Assembly: GCA_016187935.1 (NCBI GenBank)
Contig: JACPIU010000010.1
Coordinates: forward strand, 124,001-188,000
DNA from: Bdellovibrio sp.
GTDB taxonomy: Bacteria > Bdellovibrionota > Bacteriovoracia > Bacteriovoracales > Bacteriovoracaceae
Direction of reading: 5' to 3'
DNA length: 64,000 nucleotides
Positions within the stretch are counted from its first letter, which is position 1. The number at the start of each line of letters is the position of its first letter. The notes beneath the pieces were generated by a model that was not told where the DNA came from, did not search any database, and saw nothing but the letters and a program-made list of their open reading frames with translations. Shown piece by piece: positions 6,794 to 13,829 of this stretch. Both the position numbers and the translations under genes were made by a program.

Positions 6794-7792
6794 CTAGGCC
6801 TTTATTCCAAGATTGGTGATCATCTGTTCTAATGCGATCTGCACTCTCTCATCACTATGCGCTCTTAGCAAAAAATATAGCTCAACGGGATTTAAAAACC
6901 CATCATCTTTAGCAAAGAGTCTTGGTGATTCCTTTAAAACATCACAAACAAACTGCGGTTTGCCGAAATCACCGACGGGATCACCTGACTTTTGAATCTG
7001 CTTAAATTGTTGATTCGTCATCGCAAGATATCTCATTTTAGGTTCGGCCAGATCAGAATAATGAGCTAAGGCCGTCTCACCTGAGAAAATATAATCGGCA
7101 TTGGTCATGTAGTAACTTTCAATTGTTTTGGAGAATGGCTTCAGCGGTTGCTTCTTGAGTCTATCCCAAATTTCTTGCCTATTTTTAAATGTAACCAAAC
7201 GATTAGGCCCCGCCCCTTTGGTATCAACGAAATCCAATTCAATAAGATGATTAATTGCTTGTGCCAATTTTGCTTTGGAGCACTTAAACTTATAACCTTC
7301 AAGAATAAACTCTAGCTGGCTGAGATTGAATCCCTCTCTCATGATAAAGGCGGTCAGGTATCCCGCGAGTAACTTTAACTCAAATGGTGAAATGGCCTCT
7401 TCAAGCTGTCTTGTTTTCTGAGGTTTTGTTTCTCGATAATTTAATAGTTTCAATCCAAGCTTCGGTGCAAAAATTGTTTTTTCTTTATATACAAAAGGAA
7501 CATTATTTTTCACAAATAGTGGTCGATATTTTGGATTCACATCATCCGCAACAAGAAGTGCTGGCCCCCCAAGCTTGCTTTCAACTTGTGCAAGGATGTT
7601 GGTTAGCTGATCAAACTCCAACTCCTTCAAAGGCCTTACCAAATACACGCTGTGATTCTTCGCTAAATTGAAAGCGTAAATTTGCACTGTTCGACTGATC
7701 CATGCTGGGAAATTATCCAAAGCTACGGGGAGAGCTTTTCGTTCTCCACTCTTTCCAAATACAAATCGTTCTAATAAGCGATGCGCTTCCAT
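6794..7792 (-). CDS. AbiEi-like winged-helix antitoxin/regulator
   Basis: The 332-aa product is the partner of the downstream nucleotidyltransferase. The start is ATG 7792 (MEAHRLLERFVFGKSG); the frame stays open to 7930, but that extension crosses an AT-rich promoter and an inverted repeat and has biased composition. The middle part has helix-rich segments consistent with a winged helix (LSQLEFILEGYKFKCSKAKL, then INHLIELDFVDTKG). The C-terminal half (YIFSGETALAHYSDLAEP) matches the 'sGetAL..ys.l..p' pattern of AbiEi/type IV TA antitoxin C-terminal domains. It probably represses its own promoter through the inverted repeat upstream. Confidence 0.65.
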   Translation of the reverse strand: MEAHRLLERFVFGKSGERKALPVALDNFPAWISRTVQIYAFNLAKNHSVYLVRPLKELEFDQLTNILAQVESKLGGPALLVADDVNPKYRPLFVKNNVPFVYKEKTIFAPKLGLKLLNYRETKPQKTRQLEEAISPFELKLLAGYLTAFIMREGFNLSQLEFILEGYKFKCSKAKLAQAINHLIELDFVDTKGAGPNRLVTFKNRQEIWDRLKKQPLKPFSKTIESYYMTNADYIFSGETALAHYSDLAEPKMRYLAMTNQQFKQIQKSGDPVGDFGKPQFVCDVLKESPRLFAKDDGFLNPVELYFLLRAHSDERVQIALEQMITNLGIKA

Positions 7793-7815
7793 AATATAAA
7801 TAATAACATATATAT

Positions 7816-7838
7816 ACGTATTTGCAAATGTTATACGT
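7816..7838 (-). promoter_or_regulatory. Inverted repeat upstream of AbiE-like operon
   Basis: ACGTAT (7816-7821) and ATACGT (7833-7838) flank an inner palindromic ATTTGCAAAT, about 24 bases upstream of ATG 7792 in a very AT-rich stretch. AbiEi-type antitoxins are known to bind inverted repeats in their promoters, so this is the natural candidate operator. Binding is not demonstrated. Confidence 0.4.
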
Positions 7839-7917
7839 TTAATTATGTATAAAGTGTTGTAAATATATAAATACCTGTATCTACTATATTTTTCTGGTCT
7901 ATGTTTGACGAAAACAA

Positions 7918-7971
7918 GAGGTGTAGCCAAAATGGGTCGTTTTTAGCGTTCGCTCATTTTGGCCACACCTC
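7918..7971. repeat. Long imperfect inverted repeat after truncated integrase
   Basis: The arms at 7918-7936 (GAGGTGTAGCCAAAATGGG) and 7953-7971 pair at 17 of 19 positions around a 16-base loop. It sits 7 bases past the stop of the truncated integrase and upstream of the AbiE-like promoter. There is no T-run directly after either arm, so it is not a standard terminator. It could be a recombination or excisionase site, or a foldback remnant of the element. Confidence 0.55.
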
Positions 7972-7978
7972 TGCAAAA

Positions 7979-8740
7979 CTATTTAAATCTAAAAAGCTCC
8001 ACAACATGACCCATAATGGCCGCATCACTAGGCAAGAACCTAAGTCCATCAGTTGCCCCTCGCTCATCCACCCCCGCTAGGCGTAGGTAGATTTGCATGG
8101 TTTTGATGTCCTTCCAGCCGCCGATCTTCATAACCTTGGTCATTTCAACACCGTCGGCAAGCAACTGAGTCGCGAAGCAGGCCCTTAGCGTATGGAATTT
8201 TACAGAGGGCAAACCGGCACCGCGTAGAAAACTTCTGAGCGGCTTGCTTTGTTCGCCTCTGTTCCAGTCGGTGAGTCTTGGTAGCAAATGCCTTTCCGAT
8301 CCCGTCATACTTTTCAGCTCCACGAGGAGCTGGTTAAGTTCGGATGAGATAGGGACATTTCGCCAATATCCGGCCTTGGTGGATTTTGTTTCACGAGTTC
8401 GCTTATTGAAAGACTTCGTGACTCGCACGAGCTTGTTTTCAAAATCGACGTCGTTCCACTCAAGGGCGAATAGCTCACCACTTCGCATACCTGTTAAAAG
8501 TGCCATGGCCCAGATGGGATACCATGTGTGGTTTTGTTTACGGGCCTCATAAAGAAACTGTCTGATCTCGGTGAGGTTTAAGATTTCAGGAAATTTGTCC
8601 TCACGCTTATCAATCTTTATTCCATGCATGGGGCTGATAAAGGCATCTTTAATATGCCGATGATCGATGCCCCACTGGAAAACTACATTGATGGTGTTTT
8701 TCACCTTGGCAATGAAGCTTTTCGACTTTCCCGCTTTCAT
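7979..8740 (-). CDS. N-terminally truncated tyrosine recombinase
   Basis: The 253-aa product has a well-kept catalytic domain: GMRSGELFALEW (first Arg), the KAGYWRNVPIS hairpin region, FHTLRACFAT (HxxR), GGWKDIKTMQIYLR (Trp in place of His, then the nucleophile Tyr). The start of the core-binding domain is present (KVKNTINVVFQWGIDHR), but the arm-binding N-terminus of about 100-150 residues is absent. The frame is open a further 23 codons upstream (GTCRVSKVGRHYESIEAL) until a TAG created inside the 11-base tandem repeats at 8810-8842, so the gene seems cut at the repeats. It belongs to the phage-type integrase family and was probably the mobility gene of an ssrA element. It may be inactive. 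Confidence 0.75.
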   Translation of the reverse strand: MKAGKSKSFIAKVKNTINVVFQWGIDHRHIKDAFISPMHGIKIDKREDKFPEILNLTEIRQFLYEARKQNHTWYPIWAMALLTGMRSGELFALEWNDVDFENKLVRVTKSFNKRTRETKSTKAGYWRNVPISSELNQLLVELKSMTGSERHLLPRLTDWNRGEQSKPLRSFLRGAGLPSVKFHTLRACFATQLLADGVEMTKVMKIGGWKDIKTMQIYLRLAGVDERGATDGLRFLPSDAAIMGHVVELFRFK

Positions 8741-8809
8741 CAATGCTTCAATACTTTCGTAGTGCCTGCCGACTTTTGAGACACGGCAAGTGCCAAAAGT
8801 CAGCTGGAA

Positions 8810-8842
8810 CTATTTCGGGACTATTTCGGGACTATTTCGGGA
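8810..8842. repeat. Three 11-bp tandem repeats upstream of integrase
   Basis: CTATTTCGGGA occurs three times head to tail (8810-8820, 8821-8831, 8832-8842) without a mismatch, followed by TGGTGG, which repeats the last six bases of the ssrA end. Short direct repeats next to an integrase are typical arm-type binding sites. They also supply the stop codon that truncates the integrase frame. Confidence 0.8.
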
Positions 8843-8887
8843 TGGTGGTTTTCATTTTTAACTTTTAGAAGTTGCATATTGCAACCC

Positions 8888-9403
8888 TTAGATTTCAATT
8901 TTATCTTCCCTTGAGTTCATGATTCTTACGTTTGGCATAATATGCAGTTCATCATCAGGAACAATGGTTAATCGCATACCCCAACCAGAAAAAGTCGTGA
9001 GCATCCTGCCAAATTCTTGCCACGACAGCTCTTTGCCATCTACTTCAATAATTGGCTCAGAAACATCAGTCTCAGGATGTCTGAGATCACTGATGCTTGC
9101 CCTAAGGACATCTCCGCGCATGCTCCACTGACCGCATTGTTTATCAAATTCAATCTGCGGCTTGCCTAAGGGGATTTCAACGGCAATATGTTCATATCGA
9201 TCTCTTGTTTCCTGAATTGAACGAACTACATTATTATGGTGTTCAAGCAACTCATCGTCATTTAAGCTGGCAACTTCGGGACCAATCTTAAGGTTCATAC
9301 CTCCACCCATTGTTTCGTCGGCGTAGGTGAAAATGGCTGATACGCCATCGCGAGAAATTTTGACTTCGTCATGACCGACAACGCGGAATTTTGGTCTTGG
9401 CAC
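8888..9403 (-). CDS. Hypothetical protein of island
   Basis: The 171-aa soluble product has no recognised family. GTG 9403 is the start, supported by AGGAGG nine bases upstream. It begins MPRPKFRVVGHDEVKISRDG and is mostly beta-rich with acidic patches (VSEPIIEVDGKELSWQEFGR, then GWGMRLTIVPDDELH). There is no membrane segment. It lies between the truncated integrase and the decayed region around 9404-9680 and is transcribed in the same direction as its neighbours. It may be cargo of the integrated element. Confidence 0.7.
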   Translation of the reverse strand: MPRPKFRVVGHDEVKISRDGVSAIFTYADETMGGGMNLKIGPEVASLNDDELLEHHNNVVRSIQETRDRYEHIAVEIPLGKPQIEFDKQCGQWSMRGDVLRASISDLRHPETDVSEPIIEVDGKELSWQEFGRMLTTFSGWGMRLTIVPDDELHIMPNVRIMNSREDKIEI

Positions 9404-9476
9404 TTGCAGCCTCCTTGATTATAAAAATAATAATAATAAAGTTTGAAAAATGTCTATAAAAGTATTGGTCTATTGT

Positions 9477-9632
9477 CTACTCTGGGTTTTGAGTGAATTG
9501 CTCCGCTTGAGGCAATGCACGTAAGTCTGAGATCACCATTTCAAAATTGTTACAACTGCCATGATTTCCCATGAGATGTTCTGAGACGCCAAACTCTCTT
9601 GTCTGGTTATTACATGCTAATGCCTTGATATT
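9477..9632 (-). pseudogene. Possible 3' fragment of a lost gene
   Basis: A 51-codon open stretch ends at TAG 9477 and reads coding-like (CNNQTREFGVSEHLMGNHGS, then VISDLRALPQAEQF), but has no plausible start except an internal ATG and stops at its upstream end. It abuts the duplicated ssrA end at 9641. It may be the tail of a gene cut by integration. The rest of 9404-9640 is AT-rich and featureless. Confidence 0.2.
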
Positions 9633-9640
9633 TCAGGCAT

Positions 9641-9691
9641 AAAAAAAGCCCCTTGTGGAGCTTAGTTTATCGATTCATTTGGTGGAGGTGG
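9641..9691 (-). repeat. Partial copy of ssrA terminator and 3' end (att relic 3)
   Basis: AAAAAAAGCCCC at 9641, a GCTTAG block, then TGGTGGAGGTGG at 9680-9691 repeat, in the same order and almost the same spacing, the ssrA terminator (10554-10580) and the last 12 bases of ssrA (10591-10602). The two copies are 911 bases apart and flank the RelE/ParE-like toxin-antitoxin genes. This is the clearest sign that the small segment was inserted at ssrA. Confidence 0.65.
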
Positions 9692-9775
9692 CCCACCTTA
9701 AATGAAATTGAATGGTTAAGTTTGAGAAGTAGATAAAGTAGACTGAAACTGAAAATTCCTACACGCAAAATAAAA

Positions 9776-10093
9776 TTAATAACTCTTTCTTACGTCGAGC
9801 AAAGTCAATCGGGCCTTCATTGTTCCACGAGCATCTTCAAAATGTTCTTTTCGATAGACCAGAACGTAACCGCTCGACAAAAGTGGCGCAACTCGTTCTT
9901 CACCAGTTCGTTGCTGATATAAATTTAGATTTTTTGAAATTTCGCTTATCTTATCTTGAACTTCACGAATGAATCGAACTCCCAAGCCGTGGTTGCCATT
10001 ATAATTTCCCCAAGCTTCTCTCTCAATGGCCCTTTCAATAAATCGTTCTTCGGAGTCACCATACCATTCGATCTCATCAGCTACTTCCATCAT
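9776..10093 (-). CDS. RelE/ParE-family toxin
   Basis: The 105-aa product is a putative type II toxin. It has the compact RelE/ParE pattern: N-terminal helices, GLGVRFIREVQDKISEIS, then a beta-sheet segment ERVAPLLSSGYVLVYRKEH and the C-terminal LTLLDVRKSY. Relatives either cleave mRNA on the ribosome (RelE) or poison gyrase (ParE); this sequence does not say which. ATG shares one base with the antitoxin stop (TAATG), so translation is coupled. The module lies between two copies of the ssrA end. Confidence 0.75.
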   Translation of the reverse strand: MMEVADEIEWYGDSEERFIERAIEREAWGNYNGNHGLGVRFIREVQDKISEISKNLNLYQQRTGEERVAPLLSSGYVLVYRKEHFEDARGTMKARLTLLDVRKSY

Positions 10094-10377
10094 TATACAA
10101 CTCGCTTACGGGCCTCGGCTTTATCAATCAGGTTATTTAATTTTTCTACTTTGCTCTCAAAATCGGCCATCAATTTTTCAGGATTATAGCTAGTTCTTTT
10201 GGCAATGCCTTCTGATTTTTCTAGCCGTGCCATCAGAGTAAAAAAATATTCCTGCGTCATCATCACTTTTACATCTTGGCCGCGATGAAAAACTTGGAAG
10301 ACATCACCATCTTTCATTTCTGAAATTAGATTCGGGTCGCTTTTTAGGTCGCTAAAATTCAGGGTTCTCTTAAACAT
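10093..10377 (-). CDS. Phd/YefM-like antitoxin of the RelE/ParE-like pair
   Basis: The 94-aa product starts at ATG 10377, chosen because GGAGG lies five bases upstream; the frame extends to 10461 without a binding site. The N-terminal part (FSDLKSDPNLISEMKDGDVF, then VKVMMTQEYFFTLM) has the 'l..dp..i......v.i...g...v.lm..eyf' pattern of Phd/YefM antitoxins, followed by a charged C-terminal tail (ESKVEKLNNLIDKAEARKRV) likely to wrap the toxin. It precedes and overlaps the toxin gene. It probably autoregulates, but no clear operator is seen. Confidence 0.7.
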   Translation of the reverse strand: MFKRTLNFSDLKSDPNLISEMKDGDVFQVFHRGQDVKVMMTQEYFFTLMARLEKSEGIAKRTSYNPEKLMADFESKVEKLNNLIDKAEARKRVV

Positions 10378-10505
10378 ACTAACCTCCAATGGCTTATTAA
10401 TAGACCATTTACTATCCATTATAGCGCCATTATCGGCATTTTTCAATCGCTTGTTAATCATTACACTATCCTAAAACCCTATACTTACAGGGCATTACAA
10501 GTTTC

Positions 10506-10537
10506 TTAAAAAGAGCGGGAGTGGATGCCTCCCGCTC
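10506..10537 (-). terminator. Second terminator downstream of ssrA
   Basis: On the minus strand GAGCGGGAG (10537-10529), a 7-base loop, CTCCCGCTC (10521-10513), then TTTTT. It is a rho-independent terminator 16 bases beyond the first ssrA terminator. Confidence 0.75.
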
Positions 10538-10552
10538 ATTGTTTGCTATTCT

Positions 10553-10580
10553 CAAAAAAAAGCCCCTGAAATCAGGGGCT
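10553..10580 (-). terminator. Rho-independent terminator of ssrA
   Basis: On the minus strand AGCCCCTGA (10580-10572), loop TT, TCAGGGGCT (10569-10561), then a run of T (10560-10554). It begins 10 bases past the mature 3' end of ssrA. Confidence 0.85.
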
Positions 10581-10590
10581 TAGACGGTAG

Positions 10591-10957
10591 TGGTGGAGGT
10601 GGTGGGAATCGAACCCACGTCCAAAACATCATTGGTAGATAGGACTACGTGTGTAGTTTGCATTTATCGCCAGCAAACAAGGCCACCCGAGTTCGTGCCC
10701 TCGAGAAACCTCGGTGCTTTTTTTATGAGGTGGCCCGACTGATCCTCAGAGGCAAGTTCAACTGCTGCCTCAACAGCTTTGGTAGCTTCTGTTTCTTGGT
10801 GCTACCCCCTCAATGTCTAGAAACGCACTAGGCGGCTAGAGCATAAGACTCATGAGAGTCTGCACATACATTTGATCTCCTTTTGACCAGGGCCTGGAGA
10901 TCAACCTGGACACGCCCACAAAACCGAAGATTGCCTTGTCGAAGCCATGGCACCCCC
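10591..10957 (-). ncRNA. ssrA: tmRNA (trans-translation RNA)
   Basis: tmRNA rescues stalled ribosomes and tags incomplete proteins for proteolysis. The 5' end GGGGGUG (10957-10951) pairs with CACCUCC before A-CCA at the 3' end (10591), giving a 7-bp acceptor stem with the G3-U70 pair recognised by alanyl-tRNA synthetase. The T-arm is GTGGG TTCGATT CCCAC. The tag frame (10863-10828) encodes ADSHESYALAA then TAG, ending in the YALAA degron read by ClpXP. The CCA is encoded. The length of 367 nt is typical of a one-piece tmRNA. Its 3' end has been the target of repeated integration. Confidence 0.95.
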
Positions 10958-10976
10958 ATTTTTGGTAACTGAACAC

Positions 10977-11004
10977 AATATAGCATCGAAAATGCCATAG
11001 GCAA
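10977..11004 (-). promoter_or_regulatory. Putative ssrA promoter
   Basis: On the minus strand TTGCCT (11004-10999), a 16-base spacer, then TATATT (10982-10977). Transcription would start about 10 bases before the mature 5' end, leaving a short leader to be processed. Only the match to the sigma-70 consensus supports this. Confidence 0.5.
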
Positions 11005-11126
11005 GGGATGGCCTGTATTAAAAACCGCAACTTGAATGGAATTGAGCGTGAGACTCAAGTTTTGTCGATGTCCGACCGAAAAGCTTTGAAACGGCAAGGA
11101 GGCCAAACTAACACAAAGGACGCGCT

Positions 11127-12023
11127 ATGGGTTTCAAGCGTTTACAATTTGGTTTTCTCCTTCTCTTGGCCGCTATCGTACTTCCGGGATGTGCGACAAA
11201 ATCACTCCAAAAGATGACCGATCAGGAATTGACCAAAATGCTGATGGAGAGAAGCGGTGTGGCCACATCCTTGACCACGCTTCCTCAATCAGTGGATGAG
11301 GGGTTGGAAAAACAGCGGGATAAATTTAAATCTCAGCCAGAAATCTATGAACTGATGGTGAAAAGCTTTCGCGAGGCTTTTGAGCCGAATCGGTTACTCA
11401 AAAATATGGAAGATGAGATCAATCTTAAGCTCAATCGCCAGGACAAGTTGGCGGTGCTTGAATGGTACGAGCAATCACTCGGGCGTAAGGCCTATTTGAT
11501 GGAAGGCTTCATGGATACGCAGCAAGGTCAAGATGCTTTTAATACTTTTATCGATTCCTTTGAAAAAGACAATAAGACCCCCGATCGGGAGCTACTGGAA
11601 TTTGCCGCCAAGTTGGCGCGAGAAACGCATGCTCTACAGATCATGGTGGACACAATGAGTTCTGTCAGCCTTGGATTGCTCACGGGATTTAACGGCATTC
11701 TTCCGGAAAAACAGCGCATGAATATTTTTGAAATTGATCAGCGCATTCTTACCATCCGACAACATCTGTCGGAACAGCTAGCGCCCAGCATAGTGTTGGT
11801 GTTGGCCTTCACCTATAAAGACTTGAACCAAGAAGAACGCGCGCAGCTATTGGCCTTTTATTCCCGCGGAGTGGGCAGAAAATACATCACCACGCTTTCA
11901 CAGGGCATGAGTTCTAATCTTGAGCGTGCTGCTATGAGAGTCGGGGATGGTGTCGCTCGTGGTGTCGCCGATCTACCCGAGAAAAGTACTTCAGGTCGCG
12001 CTCCCGCTTCCATCAAAAAATAA
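11127..12023 (+). CDS. Lipoprotein of unknown function (DUF2059-like)
   Basis: The 298-aa product has a lipoprotein signal peptide ending LPGC (Cys22). The mature part is almost all helix, with two segments that resemble each other, LNRQDKLAVLEWYEQSLGRK (about 106-125) and LNQEERAQLLAFYSRGVGRK (about 234-253). Both match the 'lt.eel..l..fY.sp.Gkk' signature of DUF2059-type periplasmic proteins, here present twice. It is likely anchored in the outer membrane. It precedes the RND export operon by about 100 bases and could be part of it or separate. The role is unknown. Confidence 0.7.
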   Translation: MGFKRLQFGFLLLLAAIVLPGCATKSLQKMTDQELTKMLMERSGVATSLTTLPQSVDEGLEKQRDKFKSQPEIYELMVKSFREAFEPNRLLKNMEDEINLKLNRQDKLAVLEWYEQSLGRKAYLMEGFMDTQQGQDAFNTFIDSFEKDNKTPDRELLEFAAKLARETHALQIMVDTMSSVSLGLLTGFNGILPEKQRMNIFEIDQRILTIRQHLSEQLAPSIVLVLAFTYKDLNQEERAQLLAFYSRGVGRKYITTLSQGMSSNLERAAMRVGDGVARGVADLPEKSTSGRAPASIKK

Positions 12024-12121
12024 AATCCGCCCGGAAAACTCAGAGGCAGTTTTTTCATTCTTCTTTTCGTCCACGAACTGTCTAAAATTCTAATAAACAA
12101 GCTTACTTAAGGAAGAAAAGC

Positions 12122-12457
12122 ATGCGCATGGATGTCCGCCGCCACGATGACAAAATCCTGCTCACGGTATTGGGTGACATTGATGATTATACTTATCCGT
12201 TATTTGCACACGAACTGGAAATGCTTGATCGAATTGCCTCTCAAAATCTGTTGATTAATTTGGAGGGATGTCCTTTTCTTAATTTTCAGTGCATCCGTCT
12301 GATGGTGGATACTCATCGTCGTTTTCATCAGGCCGGCAGGCGGGTGGTGTTTCGATTGGGAAAAGAGAAACGTACCGTCAGCGAGTTAATGAAAATCATG
12401 ACACTCACCATGGGGTCCGAAGGGCTTAATATCGATGATGGGGCGACAGGAATCTAA
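12122..12457 (+). CDS. STAS-domain protein (anti-anti-sigma-like)
   Basis: The 111-aa single-domain product matches the STAS fold: DKILLTVLGDIDDYTYPLFA, then NLLINLEGCPFLNFQCIRLM where the phospho-Ser loop of SpoIIAA-type proteins would lie, then GRRVVFRLGKEKRTVSELM. The usual phosphorylated Ser/Thr in 'D.SG...l' is replaced (NFQCIRL), so it may act as a binding domain and not a phosphoswitch. It is the first gene of the export operon, with TolC-like ATG one base past its stop. Why a STAS protein is co-transcribed with an RND pump is unclear; control of the pump or of an associated regulator is a guess. Confidence 0.65.
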   Translation: MRMDVRRHDDKILLTVLGDIDDYTYPLFAHELEMLDRIASQNLLINLEGCPFLNFQCIRLMVDTHRRFHQAGRRVVFRLGKEKRTVSELMKIMTLTMGSEGLNIDDGATGI

Positions 12458-12458
12458 T

Positions 12459-13829
12459 ATGAAAATAAAGTTAGGATTAATTCTGTTGGGTGTGCTTGCT
12501 TTGGGTGAGAGTTATGGCATCACACTGAAAGAGATTGAAAATCAACTACTAGAGCAAAATGCGGATTTGAAATTAAACGAGTATAAGCTGGGGTTTGATC
12601 GGGAGCAATTGATCGGCACCAAGGCACTTCACTTCCCCTCACTGACACTCAATGCGGGCGTGTCTACCGGCAAGGATCAAGAGTCAACCGTGAATCCATA
12701 CTCGTCCGCCGGTTCGCCAGGCGTCAGCGGAGGTCCTGCTATTTCCGGTTCCACAGGGACAACGCAATCAGTGGTGGTTGAACGTGATGCTTGGACTTCT
12801 GATATCAGTATGTCTTATGTATTTTTCTCGCGCTTTAATATCACTGCTAATGTTAATAGTGCTAAAAATACTTTGCGTGCCTCAGAGCTTACTAACAATG
12901 CTGCTGCTATTGAAAAGCGCTCCCAACTTTATCAACTCCTGCTGGAAATTTCCGCCTTGAGGGACATGCAAACCAGTCTTGATCGTGCTGGCCAGGTTAT
13001 GTCTCGCATACGAGAGCAACGTCAACGTTCTCATAATCTGTACGGAAGGGGCGATCAACTCCAGCTTGATACCAAGTACTATGAGTTGGAACATCAAAAA
13101 GCACGTTTAAGTGGTGGGCTGATCATGGCACGAGAGGCCTTGAAGGATTTAGTGCCCGGATTGAAGACCGAAGTCCTGGAAAAAACTCCCACGATTAAAA
13201 TTAGCTATGATCTTCCGACCTTGGAAAAAATCCAAGACAGCTATGAGAGGGAAAATTACGAAATAGAAAATATGAATTTGGCCATTGATACTTACCGAGG
13301 CTACCAAGAATCGACTTCATGGGAACGACCTTGGGTACCCTCCATCATGTTGACTTCATCCTATTCCGAGCAAGGTGATTTTAAAGGAGGAGAGCCCTCC
13401 GATGATTATCGCGCGAGTATTCTGTTCTCCTTCAACGTCTTTGATGGTTTTCAAAGCAAGGCCCGTCGTGCTCAGGCAACCTTGGCCCATCAAATGGCGA
13501 TCAAAAGGAAAGAATCGGAAGTGCAAAAAAATATGATTTACATCGCCAAACTCTATACCGATGCCATGACCGCCAAGACCGAATTTGCCTTAAAGAACGC
13601 CATTGCGGAGGAGAAAAAACACAAGCTGGAGCAGACAAAAATAATTCGAAATAGTGGTGCCGGCACAGAGCTAGAAGAATCCCTTATGCGACTGGAATGG
13701 GTCAATGCCCAACTTGAGGCCCATCAGGCCAATAAAAATTATCAACAATCCATTTTAAATCTGGCCATCAAGGCCAATCAATTTAACCAAGTTTCTGTCA
13801 TAGAGATGGAGTCACAGAATGGGAAGTAA
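12459..13829 (+). CDS. TolC-family outer-membrane channel
   Basis: The 456-aa product is an outer membrane efflux protein that would form the exit duct for the RND pump. ATG 12459 is preferred, with AGGA upstream and a typical signal peptide MKIKLGLILLGVLALGESYG; a longer frame from 12435 overlaps the STAS gene. The mature part has long helices interrupted by beta segments, with two outer-membrane efflux repeats: ALHFPSLTLNAG and YVFFSRFNITANVNSAKN in the first, PWVPSIMLTSSYSEQG and SILFSFNVFDGFQSKARRAQ in the second. An insert rich in Ser/Gly (about 65-95) sits in the first repeat. The C-terminus overlaps the adaptor gene by 11 bases. Confidence 0.85.
   Translation: MKIKLGLILLGVLALGESYGITLKEIENQLLEQNADLKLNEYKLGFDREQLIGTKALHFPSLTLNAGVSTGKDQESTVNPYSSAGSPGVSGGPAISGSTGTTQSVVVERDAWTSDISMSYVFFSRFNITANVNSAKNTLRASELTNNAAAIEKRSQLYQLLLEISALRDMQTSLDRAGQVMSRIREQRQRSHNLYGRGDQLQLDTKYYELEHQKARLSGGLIMAREALKDLVPGLKTEVLEKTPTIKISYDLPTLEKIQDSYERENYEIENMNLAIDTYRGYQESTSWERPWVPSIMLTSSYSEQGDFKGGEPSDDYRASILFSFNVFDGFQSKARRAQATLAHQMAIKRKESEVQKNMIYIAKLYTDAMTAKTEFALKNAIAEEKKHKLEQTKIIRNSGAGTELEESLMRLEWVNAQLEAHQANKNYQQSILNLAIKANQFNQVSVIEMESQNGK

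Noticed and set aside
7793-7930. N-terminal extension of the AbiEi-like protein to 7930
   Set aside because: The sequence is Tyr/Ile-rich low-complexity translation of an AT-rich promoter and an inverted repeat; ATG 7792 begins protein-like sequence.
10828-11106. A 92-codon minus-strand reading frame ending in ADSHESYALAA
   Set aside because: It is the tmRNA gene read as protein; only the last 11 codons are translated, as the proteolysis tag.
12033-12055. Hairpin AAAACT...AGTTTT followed by T after the lipoprotein gene
   Set aside because: The stem is short and AT-rich, so too weak to call as a terminator.
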